Assembly: GCA_049116495.1 (NCBI GenBank)
Contig: JAGDYV010000037.1
Location: forward strand, 15,114-79,113
Length of the DNA stretch: 64,000 nucleotides
Direction of reading: 5' to 3'
Source: CAJQQK01 sp049116495
Lineage (GTDB): Bacteria; Pseudomonadota; Alphaproteobacteria; Rhizobiales; Hyphomicrobiaceae
Shown: one piece after another, positions 17,604 to 26,214 of the stretch
Layout of the letters: the number at the start of each line of letters is the position of its first letter
How positions within the stretch are numbered: position 1 is the stretch's first letter
Notes under the pieces: model-generated
What the model was told of the DNA's origin: nothing
Databases searched by the model: none
Seen by the model: the letters and a program-made list of their open reading frames with translations, nothing else
Program-made: the position numbers and the translations under genes

Positions 17604-19217
17604 TCACCTCTCGCCCGTGCGGATCAGATCGGCACCTTTTTCCGCGATGGCGATGGTCGCGGCAAATGTGTTTGCCGATGGCAGTCTTGGCATGATCGAT
17701 GCGTCGACGACCCGTATGCCCTTTAAGCCATGCACGCGCAGTTCGTCATCCACGACGGCGAGACGATCGTTGGTCGGTCCCATCTTGGCGGTGCCAACAA
17801 GATGATAGCCTGTATTGCCTCTGCGTTTGGCGAAATCTAGAAGTTCGTCGTCAGTTTGCGCATCAGGTCCTGGCAGGGTTTCATGGTCGAAATAGTGCGA
17901 CAACTCAGGGCGATGTAATATCTCCCGAGCCAGCCGCAGTCCGGCTAGAGTGATGTGCTGGTCAGCTTCAGCCGCCAAATAGTTGGGCTGTACGCCGGGT
18001 GCCTCCGCGGGGTCAGTTGAACGGATGCGGACGAACCCCGTACTTTCCGGTCGAGGCTGTGCCGCGCCACAGGTTAATCCGGGAAATTCGTCAAGGACAT
18101 AAACCTTGCCATCCTGATAACTACCGGGCGTGAATAAGATGCGCAGATCGGCATCATCGAGATCGCGATGGGATTTGCCATGGACGAACGCGATCGTGGG
18201 GCACAGCGCCAAGATGCTCGGGCGGCCCAACGCCCACTTGGCAATTTCCAGCGATAAGCGCGGCCAGCGTGCAAGCTCGTTTATGGTTGTGACGTTCTTG
18301 GCGCGGGCCGTCATTCGTACAGAGTAGTGGTCGCGAAGATTTTCTCCGACACCGGGTAACGCGTGGCGAACGGTGATACCAACGTCGTTCAGGTGGCCCG
18401 GATCGCCGATACCCGATATCTGGAGGACTTTCGGTGTATTGATAGCTCCCGCGCTCAGGATGACCTCGCGGCCAGCAGAGATCGCGCACGCTTTTCCGGC
18501 GCGATCGCGGTAGCGCACGCCGGTTACGCGCGTGCCATCCATCATCAGATCGGTTGCCTCGGCATGCGTTACCAATGTCACTGACGCGCGTCGCAAAGCT
18601 GGTTTCAGAAATGCGTCGGCACAACTGACCCGGCGACCGTTATCAATGTAGCGTTGGAAGTAACCTGCTCCAAATTGGAAGCCAGAGTTATAGTCTGATG
18701 AACGCGGAATTCCGGCGCCAGCAGCAGCATCCAGAAACGCCTCCGCGAGTGGATTGCTCCAATCGAGGTCTGTAATGGGCAACGGCCCCGAGTGACCGCG
18801 ATCTTCAGCAGATTGATCGGTGATGCGGGTCTCCGAGCGATTGAAATAGGGGAGCAAGTCATCGAACCCCCAGCCGCGATTGCCCATCTGCGCCCAAACG
18901 TCAAAGTCCGCGCGTTGGCCGCGGTTGTAGACCATGCCGTTGATGGAGCTTGAGCCGCCAACGACCTTGCCCTGGGGCACGGCAAGGGATCGTCCGTCCA
19001 GTCCCGGCGCTGGCTCGGTCTTGAAGGGCCAAATGAACCGGTCGCCGTAGAGAGTTTTGACGAAGCCAGCCGGAATCCTGATGTAGGGATGTTTGTCGCT
19101 GCGTCCGGCTTCCAGCACACATACACTTGCCCGGCCGGACGCGCTCAAACGATCGGCCAGAACGCAGCCGGCTGCTCCAGCCCCAACGATTATATAGTCG
19201 AACGCTGGCTGTGACAT
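17604..19217 (-). CDS. GMC-family FAD oxidoreductase, copy 2
   Basis: This 537-residue enzyme has the FAD motif YIIVGAGAAGCVLADRLSAS, the signature GKVVGGSSSINGMVYNRG, and the catalytic C-terminal region GYHLVGTAKMGP with PSANTFAATIAIAEKGADLI. In the second motif, the position that is Asn in GNTNAPT of the other two copies is Phe (ANTFAAT), so the active site may differ. The ATG at 19217 has GGAAAG 7 bases upstream; the frame extends to 19247. It is upstream of an acyl-CoA ligase on the same strand. Confidence 0.9.
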   Translation of the reverse strand: MSQPAFDYIIVGAGAAGCVLADRLSASGRASVCVLEAGRSDKHPYIRIPAGFVKTLYGDRFIWPFKTEPAPGLDGRSLAVPQGKVVGGSSSINGMVYNRGQRADFDVWAQMGNRGWGFDDLLPYFNRSETRITDQSAEDRGHSGPLPITDLDWSNPLAEAFLDAAAGAGIPRSSDYNSGFQFGAGYFQRYIDNGRRVSCADAFLKPALRRASVTLVTHAEATDLMMDGTRVTGVRYRDRAGKACAISAGREVILSAGAINTPKVLQISGIGDPGHLNDVGITVRHALPGVGENLRDHYSVRMTARAKNVTTINELARWPRLSLEIAKWALGRPSILALCPTIAFVHGKSHRDLDDADLRILFTPGSYQDGKVYVLDEFPGLTCGAAQPRPESTGFVRIRSTDPAEAPGVQPNYLAAEADQHITLAGLRLAREILHRPELSHYFDHETLPGPDAQTDDELLDFAKRRGNTGYHLVGTAKMGPTNDRLAVVDDELRVHGLKGIRVVDASIMPRLPSANTFAATIAIAEKGADLIRTGER

Positions 19218-19360
19218 TGTTCGCTTTCCACGTGCCTGTTCCTGCAATTTTCACGGATCAGTTGGCGACAACCATACCCTTGATATGTATCGCTCCCGAT
19301 GTTGGAAAAAGCCAGACCGTTGCCTAATCTGAGGCGGACTGACGATGGGATATTTGTTCA

Positions 19361-19684
19361 ATGACAGCATTGAGTGAACCGAAATCCATAGCTGACCTGA
19401 CACCGCAGCATGCACAGAACCCGGCGACCGAAGCGGAAGCCCGCGCGCATTACTTTAACACCGGCAACGTGCTCAACGTCGTCCTACCCGAAGTTCCAAA
19501 TGCTGTCTTCGCCGATGAGCCGAGGCGGGCTCTGGATCCGGCAACGGAGACCGATTTCATCGGATGCGACGTGTCGCTGTCTATGGAGTGCGCCTTTCCG
19601 GCGCACGAAGAGGCGACCTGTTCCAGACCGCCTGACCTCCAACTGCGAGACGCATGTCTCGCAGTTATCGAACCGGATCGCTGA
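19361..19684 (+). CDS. small protein, possible truncated cupin N-terminus
   Basis: This 107-residue open frame ends in a TGA that abuts the ATG of the AtuA-like gene. The stretch ARAHYFNTGNVLNVVLPEVP and the following VFADEP resemble the N-terminal part of a cupin-domain protein family, but the cupin barrel is missing and the last 35 residues look unrelated. It may be a truncated gene whose 5' part is kept upstream of the AtuA-like gene. The family memory is weak, so this is tentative. Confidence 0.35.
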   Translation: MTALSEPKSIADLTPQHAQNPATEAEARAHYFNTGNVLNVVLPEVPNAVFADEPRRALDPATETDFIGCDVSLSMECAFPAHEEATCSRPPDLQLRDACLAVIEPDR

Positions 19685-21007
19685 ATGGGGGCAGAAATGC
19701 AGGAACGGGTGGTCGCATGTGGTGCCGGTTTTGCGGGCGACCGAACTGAGCCGGCGGTAGCGCTTGCGGCATCAGGGCAGGTCAACGCGGTTGGTCTTGA
19801 GTGTCTCGCCGAGCGCACGCTTGTACCAGGTCTGCGAGCACGCCAGGGCGACTGCGAAGCAGGATACGACCCTCGTTTGAACCGCCGCCTTAGACCTCTG
19901 CTTGGTGTTGCAAAAGATAACAAATGCCGCGTGATATCAAACCTCGGAGCCGCCAACCCAGCCGCTGCAGGCCGCAGAATTGCTCAGTTGGCCAAAGAGC
20001 TAAAGATCACCGATCTGAAGGTGGCAGCCGTCGTTGGGGATGATGTCCTTGGATTGGCCGATAGGATCGAATGGGACGAACCCATTTCTGGCGATCTGCT
20101 GGGCGCGCACGCATATCTTGGTGCTGGCGCGCTGGAAGCTGCCATCGATGGCAATGCAGATGTCATCGTGACGGGGCGTGCGGCAGACTCTGCGCTTTTC
20201 TCGGCTGAGCTGCTTCCGATACTCGATAACAGGGATGACGCCCTGGCCGGAGCGACAACAGTTGGTCACTTACTTGAGTGCTCGGGGCAAGTGACAGGCG
20301 GCAACTTCGAGATGCCCGATGGCGCGAGCCTTTCGGCCCAGGATTTTGCGAACCTAGGTTTTCCACTTGCCAGAGTAAGATCAGACGGCAGCGCCGAACT
20401 ATCGCTTCTGGATGGTTCTCCAGGACGCATCGATGCATTAACCTGCACGTTGCAATTGCTCTACGAAGTGCATGACCCGGCGAGCTACATTACCCCGGAC
20501 ACCATACTCGATTTTACTGGAATTTCGTTTGACGAGGTCGCGCCCAATCGCGTCAGGGTGCACGGTGCGCGATCACGGGGGCGCCCGTCCAGACTAAAGG
20601 TGTCAGGCTTCGTCGACCTTCCGGGGATCATCGCTGACGTTGAAATCGGTTACGCCGGCACGCATTGCCTGCAACGTGGCAAGGTGGCGGCTGACGCTTT
20701 GCGGTTGCGGCTTGATGACGTGCCGCCGGAAGATCTCAGGATCGACCTGGTTGGAATTGATTCAACCTTGGGTGCTGCATCACTGCCGCCATCCAACCGC
20801 GTTCCGGAAGTTCGTGTCCACGTATCGGCGCGTTGCCTGGACGCGGAAATGGCGCAAATCATCGAAGACGAAGTCTACTCGCTGACCCTATCCGGTCCGG
20901 CAGGCGGTGGAAGCGTTCGTAGCGAGCGGCGCGCAAATCTCGCGGTTGTTGACGGATTCATTGAGCGTGGGGCGGTGGCGACAGAAATCGTCTGGGAGAC
21001 GGCATGA
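19685..21007 (+). CDS. AtuA-family (DUF1446) protein, main domain
   Basis: The 440-residue protein matches the acyclic terpene utilisation AtuA family: CGAGFAGDRTEPAVALA near the N-terminus, LECLAERTL, VISNLGAANPAAAGR and DVIVTGRAADSALFSAEL. In many relatives a ferredoxin-like C-terminal domain is fused; here it is a separate gene that overlaps by ATGA. The start could also be the ATG at 19697. AtuA is linked to citronellol/geranyl-CoA breakdown, but the family is broad and the reaction is not established. It probably works on a CoA ester or hydroxyacid in this catabolic block. Confidence 0.8.
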   Translation: MGAEMQERVVACGAGFAGDRTEPAVALAASGQVNAVGLECLAERTLVPGLRARQGDCEAGYDPRLNRRLRPLLGVAKDNKCRVISNLGAANPAAAGRRIAQLAKELKITDLKVAAVVGDDVLGLADRIEWDEPISGDLLGAHAYLGAGALEAAIDGNADVIVTGRAADSALFSAELLPILDNRDDALAGATTVGHLLECSGQVTGGNFEMPDGASLSAQDFANLGFPLARVRSDGSAELSLLDGSPGRIDALTCTLQLLYEVHDPASYITPDTILDFTGISFDEVAPNRVRVHGARSRGRPSRLKVSGFVDLPGIIADVEIGYAGTHCLQRGKVAADALRLRLDDVPPEDLRIDLVGIDSTLGAASLPPSNRVPEVRVHVSARCLDAEMAQIIEDEVYSLTLSGPAGGGSVRSERRANLAVVDGFIERGAVATEIVWETA

Positions 21008-21312
21008 TGCGTGTTGGATCCATCGCAGTCGGGCGCTCAGGAGATAAGGGCAATACGCTCGACCTTACCCTCGTCGCCCTAACGGATGCCGACTATGACC
21101 GTCTCGAAAGCGCGTTAACGCGAGATGTGGCACAAGCAGCGATCACACGTGTCATGCCCGGATTCGTTCGGCGTTACGAAGTACCCGGACTGCGCGCGTT
21201 GAAGTTCGTCATCGACGACGCGTTACCTGGCGGTGTCTATGCGACGTTGCACGCGGGCTTACATTGGCAGAAAGCTGCCATCTGGGTTCTGTTGGATCTG
21301 GAGATCGAGTAA
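21004..21312 (+). CDS. AtuA-like C-terminal ferredoxin-fold domain protein
   Basis: The 102-residue protein contains AVGRSGDKGNTLDLTLVALT, the typical start of the AtuA-like ferredoxin-fold domain (usual form ARSGDKGD), and ends in a compact alpha/beta domain. Its ATG overlaps the stop of the AtuA main-domain gene (ATGATG across 21004-21009). The coupling strongly suggests the two products form one complex. A start at 21007 is equally possible. Confidence 0.8.
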   Translation: MMRVGSIAVGRSGDKGNTLDLTLVALTDADYDRLESALTRDVAQAAITRVMPGFVRRYEVPGLRALKFVIDDALPGGVYATLHAGLHWQKAAIWVLLDLEIE

Positions 21313-21521
21313 GGATACGGCGCGCAAGGACCTGATCAGACGCGGGCGTTGGTAACAATTGTCGGAATAGCTGTTGGTGGGCCACCGATGCAAATGTTGT
21401 GCTTGGCCGGACCAACTAGTCAAATCCGATCGGCATTTCCCAGCGAGCTGTGCTGGACATCGAGGCGGCTCGGCAATCGGCTTGCGAATTGGTATGGTCA
21501 TTGGCGCTCGGCATCGAAAAA

Positions 21522-22358
21522 TCAACCAGCGCCGCGCTCTGTGATCTCGACAATCCTAATCAGGCGCAATTCATCGTCGTAGTGGCCGCGCAGATCAATA
21601 TCGACGCCGGCAGGGACAAAAATCGCGTCCAGTTTTCCGGCGTCTTCCATCCCGTTAGGCGACTTGACGACGGCCTGTCCCGCGACAACGACGAAGAGTT
21701 GATTGAATTCAATGGCTGCTTCCCGCAGCCGGTTGGCAGGCTGTACGACGCAAAGACCGAGGCTGATCCGGTCACATTCAACGCCAACACCTGCATGGCA
21801 GTTGTTGGGCGATGCTGCAACCCAGTCGGCCTTCCAATGCATTTGGCCAGCTTGCGAAGCCGCCGACCAATCCGGCTCAAGATGCGCCATTTCGACCAAA
21901 GTGATTTCGTGATCGGCTGGATGGGGACCCGGACCTTCAAGGTAAACCGCGGCGCCCCATTCTTCGAGATCATCGTTGACCCAGAGAAGCCGGACATCGA
22001 CGTCACCGATCGTGCGCACACCATGTGGCACACCGGTCGGTATGAAAAGACAGTCGAGCGCCCCCGCAATGTGCTTGTTGCCTAACCCGTCGATGCTTTC
22101 GACCTGTCCGTCCAGGATCACGTAGATTTCGTTCATGGTGTGAACGTGGACGCCCGGCTGGCGATTGCCGACAGCCATGTCCATGATGCCGACAGCACAA
22201 TGCCGGCTTGAGATTGCCTGGTCTACGTTCGTGTTGATGTAGCCCTCAGGTCCGCCCATCCAGGTGATCAGAGAGCGCATGAAGCCCGGTTCCGTCGCAC
22301 GTTTTACGCCCCAAAACGGTTCCAGATCACGATGACGAACAATCTCCACTTTCGCCAT
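21522..22358 (-). CDS. bicupin domain protein
   Basis: This 278-residue protein has two cupin-like halves. The first holds GVHVHTMNEIYVILDGQVES and PTGVPHGVRTI, which give His and Glu metal-binding residues. The second (about residues 175-270) keeps the fold (NQLFVVVAGQAVVKS) but its metal residues are poorly kept. The ATG at 22358 has a strong GAGGAGGTGG upstream. Bicupins of this type act as dioxygenases, isomerases or sugar- and acid-binding proteins. Convergent with the AtuA pair, no partner gene seen. Confidence 0.75.
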   Translation of the reverse strand: MAKVEIVRHRDLEPFWGVKRATEPGFMRSLITWMGGPEGYINTNVDQAISSRHCAVGIMDMAVGNRQPGVHVHTMNEIYVILDGQVESIDGLGNKHIAGALDCLFIPTGVPHGVRTIGDVDVRLLWVNDDLEEWGAAVYLEGPGPHPADHEITLVEMAHLEPDWSAASQAGQMHWKADWVAASPNNCHAGVGVECDRISLGLCVVQPANRLREAAIEFNQLFVVVAGQAVVKSPNGMEDAGKLDAIFVPAGVDIDLRGHYDDELRLIRIVEITERGAG

Positions 22359-22665
22359 CAAAGCCACCTCCTCAATAGAAACGATTTGCTGGCACAGCCT
22401 ACCATGCGCCGTGCACCCATCACCACGTCATCGGTGCACAATTCTGATATTTGTCGGGTAAGCATCACAGGTTCAGCCCATTCCGCTGTGAGCCGCCGTG
22501 AAACATGCGTCGCGCGCCCCCCCCCCCGGTCGACGCCCGGCCGTGAATTGTTCCAAGATGTGATATCGCTTCACTTTGTGCCATTTACCGAAGAGTTGTG
22601 ATTTATTTCGCCTTGTACGAACCGCCAAAGCGGTCGCGTGACTCTTGATGTGTGGAGGATGGTGC
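22359..22665. promoter_or_regulatory. divergent intergenic region with an 11-base poly-C tract
   Basis: About 300 bases separate the minus-strand bicupin and the plus-strand thiolase. No protein is recognised in it. It contains a run of 11 C at 22517-22527, about 140 bases before the thiolase start. This is the longest mononucleotide run noticed in the window. Promoters of both flanking genes must lie here. Confidence 0.5.
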
Positions 22666-23817
22666 ATGTCGTTAAATGGCAAGGGCGCGATTACGGGGAT
22701 TGGTGAAACCAGATACGAGCGCAAGTCGCCGAAATCCGCATTCGAATTACAGATCGAATCCTCTCTCATGGCGATCAAGGATGCCGGGCTGACGCCAAAG
22801 GATATCGACGGCGTCATACCGATCGGGCTCACGGGCGCGCCCGCCGAACAATTCGTCGAGAACTTTGGCATCCCGGACCTGCGCTTTTCCGCGGTGACCC
22901 CGCTCGGCGGCGCCAGCGGCATCGCATCGATCCAGGCCGCTCTTGCCGCAGTGGCGGCCGGGATTTGCAACCACGTCCTGATACCGAGCGGTCGCAACGT
23001 CTCATCGGGTGCCAAGGCCGGGCAGCGCATTCATCAGATGCCGCAGTTTCACTTGATCACCGAGTATGAATATCCGTTGGGCGCCATCTCGCCCGCCCAG
23101 CTCTACGCGCCGATGGCAAGACGCCATATGGAACTCTATGGCACGACCAGCCTGCAGATGGCGGAAGTCGCGACGACCGTGCGGTCACATGCCCTGTTGA
23201 ACGACAATGCCATCATGAAGAAACCGATGACGATCGACGATCATCAAGCCTCGCGCATGATCTCAGACCCGTTCCGTCTGTTCGATTGCAGCCTGGAGAG
23301 CGATGGCGGCTGTGCCTTTGTTGTAAGTTCCACGGAGCGCGCCAAAGATCTACGCCAGCCGGTGGTGCGCGTCCTCGGGATCGCCGAAGGCCACCCCGAC
23401 AGCCCGAGTGCCATCACCCATCGCAAGGACATGACGACGCTCGGTATCGCCAAGGCAGCGCCTAAGGTTTTCGGCATGGCCGGCGTCAGTCACGATGATA
23501 TCGATGTCGCGGAAATCTATGATTGCTTCACCTGGGTGTTGATTTGCCAGTTGGAAGACATGGGGTTCTGCAAGAAGGGCGAGGGCGGCTCCTATGTTGA
23601 AGGCGGGCGTTTGAAACTCGGCGGCGCGATGCCGGTGAACACGCATGGCGGATTGCTGTCTCAGGCGCACATGCTGGGCATGAACCACGTCGCCGAACTC
23701 GTTCGGCAACTGCGTGGCCAGGCCGATGCGCAAGTCGACGGGGCCGAGGTCGGTCTGGCGACCGGTTACGGTGACATGGGCGATGGCGCGATGACCATCA
23801 TGGCGAGGGGGGCCTGA
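22666..23817 (+). CDS. SCP2/thiolase-like protein lacking the nucleophilic Cys
   Basis: The 383-residue thiolase-fold protein has GAITGIGETRYERKSPKSAF near the start and the C-terminal NTHGGLLSQAHMLGMNHVAE. The N-terminal position that holds Cys in true thiolases reads LGGASGIASIQAAL, so the acyl-accepting Cys is absent. This is typical of SCP2-thiolase-like proteins such as the aldolase Ltp2. The ATG at 22666 has GGAGG 7 bases upstream. The DUF35 protein gene follows at 5 bases, as in Ltp2/ChsH2 pairs. It probably carries out a CoA-linked retro-aldol or related C-C step rather than thiolysis; this is inference. Confidence 0.85.
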   Translation: MSLNGKGAITGIGETRYERKSPKSAFELQIESSLMAIKDAGLTPKDIDGVIPIGLTGAPAEQFVENFGIPDLRFSAVTPLGGASGIASIQAALAAVAAGICNHVLIPSGRNVSSGAKAGQRIHQMPQFHLITEYEYPLGAISPAQLYAPMARRHMELYGTTSLQMAEVATTVRSHALLNDNAIMKKPMTIDDHQASRMISDPFRLFDCSLESDGGCAFVVSSTERAKDLRQPVVRVLGIAEGHPDSPSAITHRKDMTTLGIAKAAPKVFGMAGVSHDDIDVAEIYDCFTWVLICQLEDMGFCKKGEGGSYVEGGRLKLGGAMPVNTHGGLLSQAHMLGMNHVAELVRQLRGQADAQVDGAEVGLATGYGDMGDGAMTIMARGA

Positions 23818-23822
23818 CGACC

Positions 23823-24227
23823 ATGACAACGCTAAAGCCCTCGCCACATGCGGATGGCGAGTCACGACCCTACTGGCAAGGCGCCAACGCGCAACGGCTG
23901 ATACTGCAGAAGTGCAGTGATTGCGGCGATATTCGCCACTACGCGCAAGTGACTTGTGCCAAATGCTATTCAACCGCCTCCGAAGCGGTCACCGCTACCG
24001 GTACAGGAACCATCCACAGCTGGACGATATCACATCACGCCTTCCATCCGGGGTTTGCCGACGACCTTCCATATGCCTTGGTCACCGTGGACCTTGCTGA
24101 AGGCGTGCGGGCCCTGGGGCGACTCGATGGAGTTTCGTTCGACGACCTCAAAGTTGGTCTGGCCGTAAAGGCGACCTTTCCAAAAGGCGATGATGGTTTT
24201 GGCCGTCTGACGTTCGTTCCCGCCTAG
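23823..24227 (+). CDS. DUF35 OB-fold/zinc-ribbon acyl-CoA-binding protein
   Basis: The 134-residue protein has a rubredoxin-like zinc ribbon (LQKCSDCGDIRHYAQVTCAK with a second CAKC pair) at residues about 28-48, followed by an OB-fold (GTIHSWTISHHAFHPGFADD). DUF35 proteins bind CoA esters and are obligate partners of thiolase-like enzymes. The gene is 5 bases after the thiolase-like gene and 16 bases before the acyl-CoA dehydrogenase, so the three form an operon. Confidence 0.88.
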   Translation: MTTLKPSPHADGESRPYWQGANAQRLILQKCSDCGDIRHYAQVTCAKCYSTASEAVTATGTGTIHSWTISHHAFHPGFADDLPYALVTVDLAEGVRALGRLDGVSFDDLKVGLAVKATFPKGDDGFGRLTFVPA

Positions 24228-24243
24228 TTGCAGGAGGCCGCCA

Positions 24244-25413
24244 ATGATACCTCGAACGTTATTCTCGGAGGAGCACGACATTTTCCGCGCATCAGTGCGC
24301 AGGTTCATCGCTGAAGAAGTGATGCCCTTCCATGCGGCGTGGGAGAAGGCCGGCATCGTGCCCCGCGAACTGTGGCTTAAAGCCGGCACGCTTGGGTTTC
24401 TCTGCACAGCGGTCCCCGAGAAATACGGCGGGGCCGGTGGCGACTTCCGCCATTCGACAATCCTGGTTGAGGAAATGGCACTGGCCGGGGCCACCGGTCC
24501 GACATTCTACCTTCATTCCGAAATCGTGGCGCCTTATCTGGTGGCTTACGGAACCGAAGAACAGAAGCGGCAGTGGTTGCCGAAAATGGCAACGGGCGAG
24601 GTCGTCGTCGCACTTGGCATGACGGAACCGTCCGGCGGAAGCGATGTACAAAACATCCAGACAACTGCCATTCGTGATGGCGATGACTATGTCATCAATG
24701 GCCAGAAGGTGTTCATTACGGCAGGCCATGCGGCCGACTTGATCGCCCTGGCCTGCAAGACGGACCCGTCGGAAAAAGCCAGGGGTGTGAGTCTCATTCT
24801 CGTCGAGACGGATCGGCCGGGATTTGAACGCGGGCGCATGCTCGACAAGATCGGCATGAAGGCGCAGGACACCGCGGAGCTGTTCTTTTCCGATCTGCGC
24901 GTGCCGGTCTCGAATCTGCTCGGCGAGGAGGGACGCGGATTCTATCACTTGATGACCGAGCTGGCACAGGAACGCTTGGTTCAGGCCATCCGTGCCGTTG
25001 CATCGGGCGAAGCGGCCCTTGAATGGACATTCGACTATGCTCGTGAGCGCAAGATGTTCGGCCAGACCCTGGCGGACTTTCAGAACACTCAGTTTGTTCT
25101 CGCGGGACTTCGTTCTGAGCTGCTGGCGCAACGCGTGTTTATCGATCGATGTATCGAACTCCATCTCGAAGGCCAGCTCGATGCGGTCGACGCAGCGATG
25201 GCGAAGCTGGTTTCAACCGAATTGCACTTCAAGGTGACCGATCAGTGCCTGCAGTTCTTTGGCGGCTGGGGATATATGAGTGAGTTTCCGATCGCCCGAG
25301 CGTTCGTCGACTCGCGGCTCGGGCGCATCGGCGGCGGCAGCATCGAGACGATGAAGCATCTCATCGCCAAGGATATGATGCGCGCGGCCAACCGAAGTTC
25401 GCCCCTAACGTGA
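24244..25413 (+). CDS. acyl-CoA dehydrogenase
   Basis: The 389-residue flavoenzyme has the family motifs GMTEPSGGSDVQNIQTTAI (FAD/substrate contact), DYVINGQKVFIT, QFFGGWGYMSEFPIAR and the late GGGSIETMKHLIAKDM. The Glu in IETM fits the catalytic base. It introduces a double bond in an acyl-CoA with FAD. It closes the thiolase-like/DUF35/acyl-CoA dehydrogenase operon. A broken CoA-transferase lies convergent just downstream. Confidence 0.92.
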   Translation: MIPRTLFSEEHDIFRASVRRFIAEEVMPFHAAWEKAGIVPRELWLKAGTLGFLCTAVPEKYGGAGGDFRHSTILVEEMALAGATGPTFYLHSEIVAPYLVAYGTEEQKRQWLPKMATGEVVVALGMTEPSGGSDVQNIQTTAIRDGDDYVINGQKVFITAGHAADLIALACKTDPSEKARGVSLILVETDRPGFERGRMLDKIGMKAQDTAELFFSDLRVPVSNLLGEEGRGFYHLMTELAQERLVQAIRAVASGEAALEWTFDYARERKMFGQTLADFQNTQFVLAGLRSELLAQRVFIDRCIELHLEGQLDAVDAAMAKLVSTELHFKVTDQCLQFFGGWGYMSEFPIARAFVDSRLGRIGGGSIETMKHLIAKDMMRAANRSSPLT

Positions 25414-25427
25414 TGCCGTGAACGGGG

Positions 25428-25780
25428 TCAGTCGGGTGCTCCTTGCGCGGCTCTTTCGGCAAGAAAACCGCTGGATTTCAGCAGGCCGGTAGGCCGCTTG
25501 CTCAGGACTTCGGCGCTGTGTACGCCGAGGTTTTGCTACAGCCGCCGCACGCTCGAGGGCGTCCTGGAGACCCGAACAGGTGGCCGCGTCATGCGAATGC
25601 GGCCCTCCGTTGGATGATCCTTTTCTTGCCAGAAATCGCCTGCCATGAGTTGCTCGTTCTCCAGCAACATTTCCTTCGAATTGACGATCATGACCGGAAT
25701 GTTGGCGACGTCCAGAACTCGCTGCCATTCCGCACTTGTCCGCGTTGCAATAATCTCCGCGAGGATGCCGTGGACGGCCT
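25428..25780 (-). pseudogene. CaiB/BaiF (family III) CoA-transferase, decayed C-terminal fragment
   Basis: On the minus strand one frame reads VHGILAEIIATRTSAEWQRV and then DVANIPVMIVNSKEML and FWQEKDHPTEGRIRMTRPPV. After a frameshift near the VRRL stop, a second frame gives NLGVHSAEVLSKRPTGLL up to TGA at 25428. This is the characteristic C-terminal part of CaiB/BaiF CoA-transferases (IP.MPV.S, DHPTEG, NLG.H..EVL). At least one frameshift and the loss of the first two-thirds show that it is dead. It may once have loaded CoA onto the substrate of the adjacent acyl-CoA operon. Confidence 0.75.
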
Positions 25781-26214
25781 ACGAATTGCTGACCCAGCCC
25801 GCGATCATCGCAAACCATTCGTCGGCAACCAGTTCTTCTCGCTCGGCGAGAACGGAAAGAACACTATCCGCACTGGTTTTGTCAGCCATAGTGGTCGGCA
25901 CAAACGATCATTGGTGTTGGTATCGTTTCGCAATCATTTGATGATGAACCAATAACTGTTCTGCATATGGTCCGGGTTGGCGCATCCCTTTTGGCATTCG
26001 CAACGCCAGGAAAACCTAATCCGGTCCGACAACAATTCAGATCGAAACCTGGGCTCAGTGTGGCGAGCAAATGTCGTCGTCCCCAATCCCCATGTTTCCC
26101 CAACCAATCCCCACGTTCACTTCAAGCAAGACAGCGGTCATTGCTGCATATCAGGATGACCAAACGGCAGAACTAAGCAACGCGGCGTTCTACCGTTCAT
26201 TAAGGACCAATGCC
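25781..26214. other. intergenic stretch before the hydrolase
   Basis: No known gene is seen in these 430 bases. A short minus-strand frame from ATG 25889 (MADKTSADSVLSVLAE) reads into the CoA-transferase remnant but is not clearly part of that family. The last part holds AAGGA about 10 bases before the hydrolase start. Confidence 0.35.
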
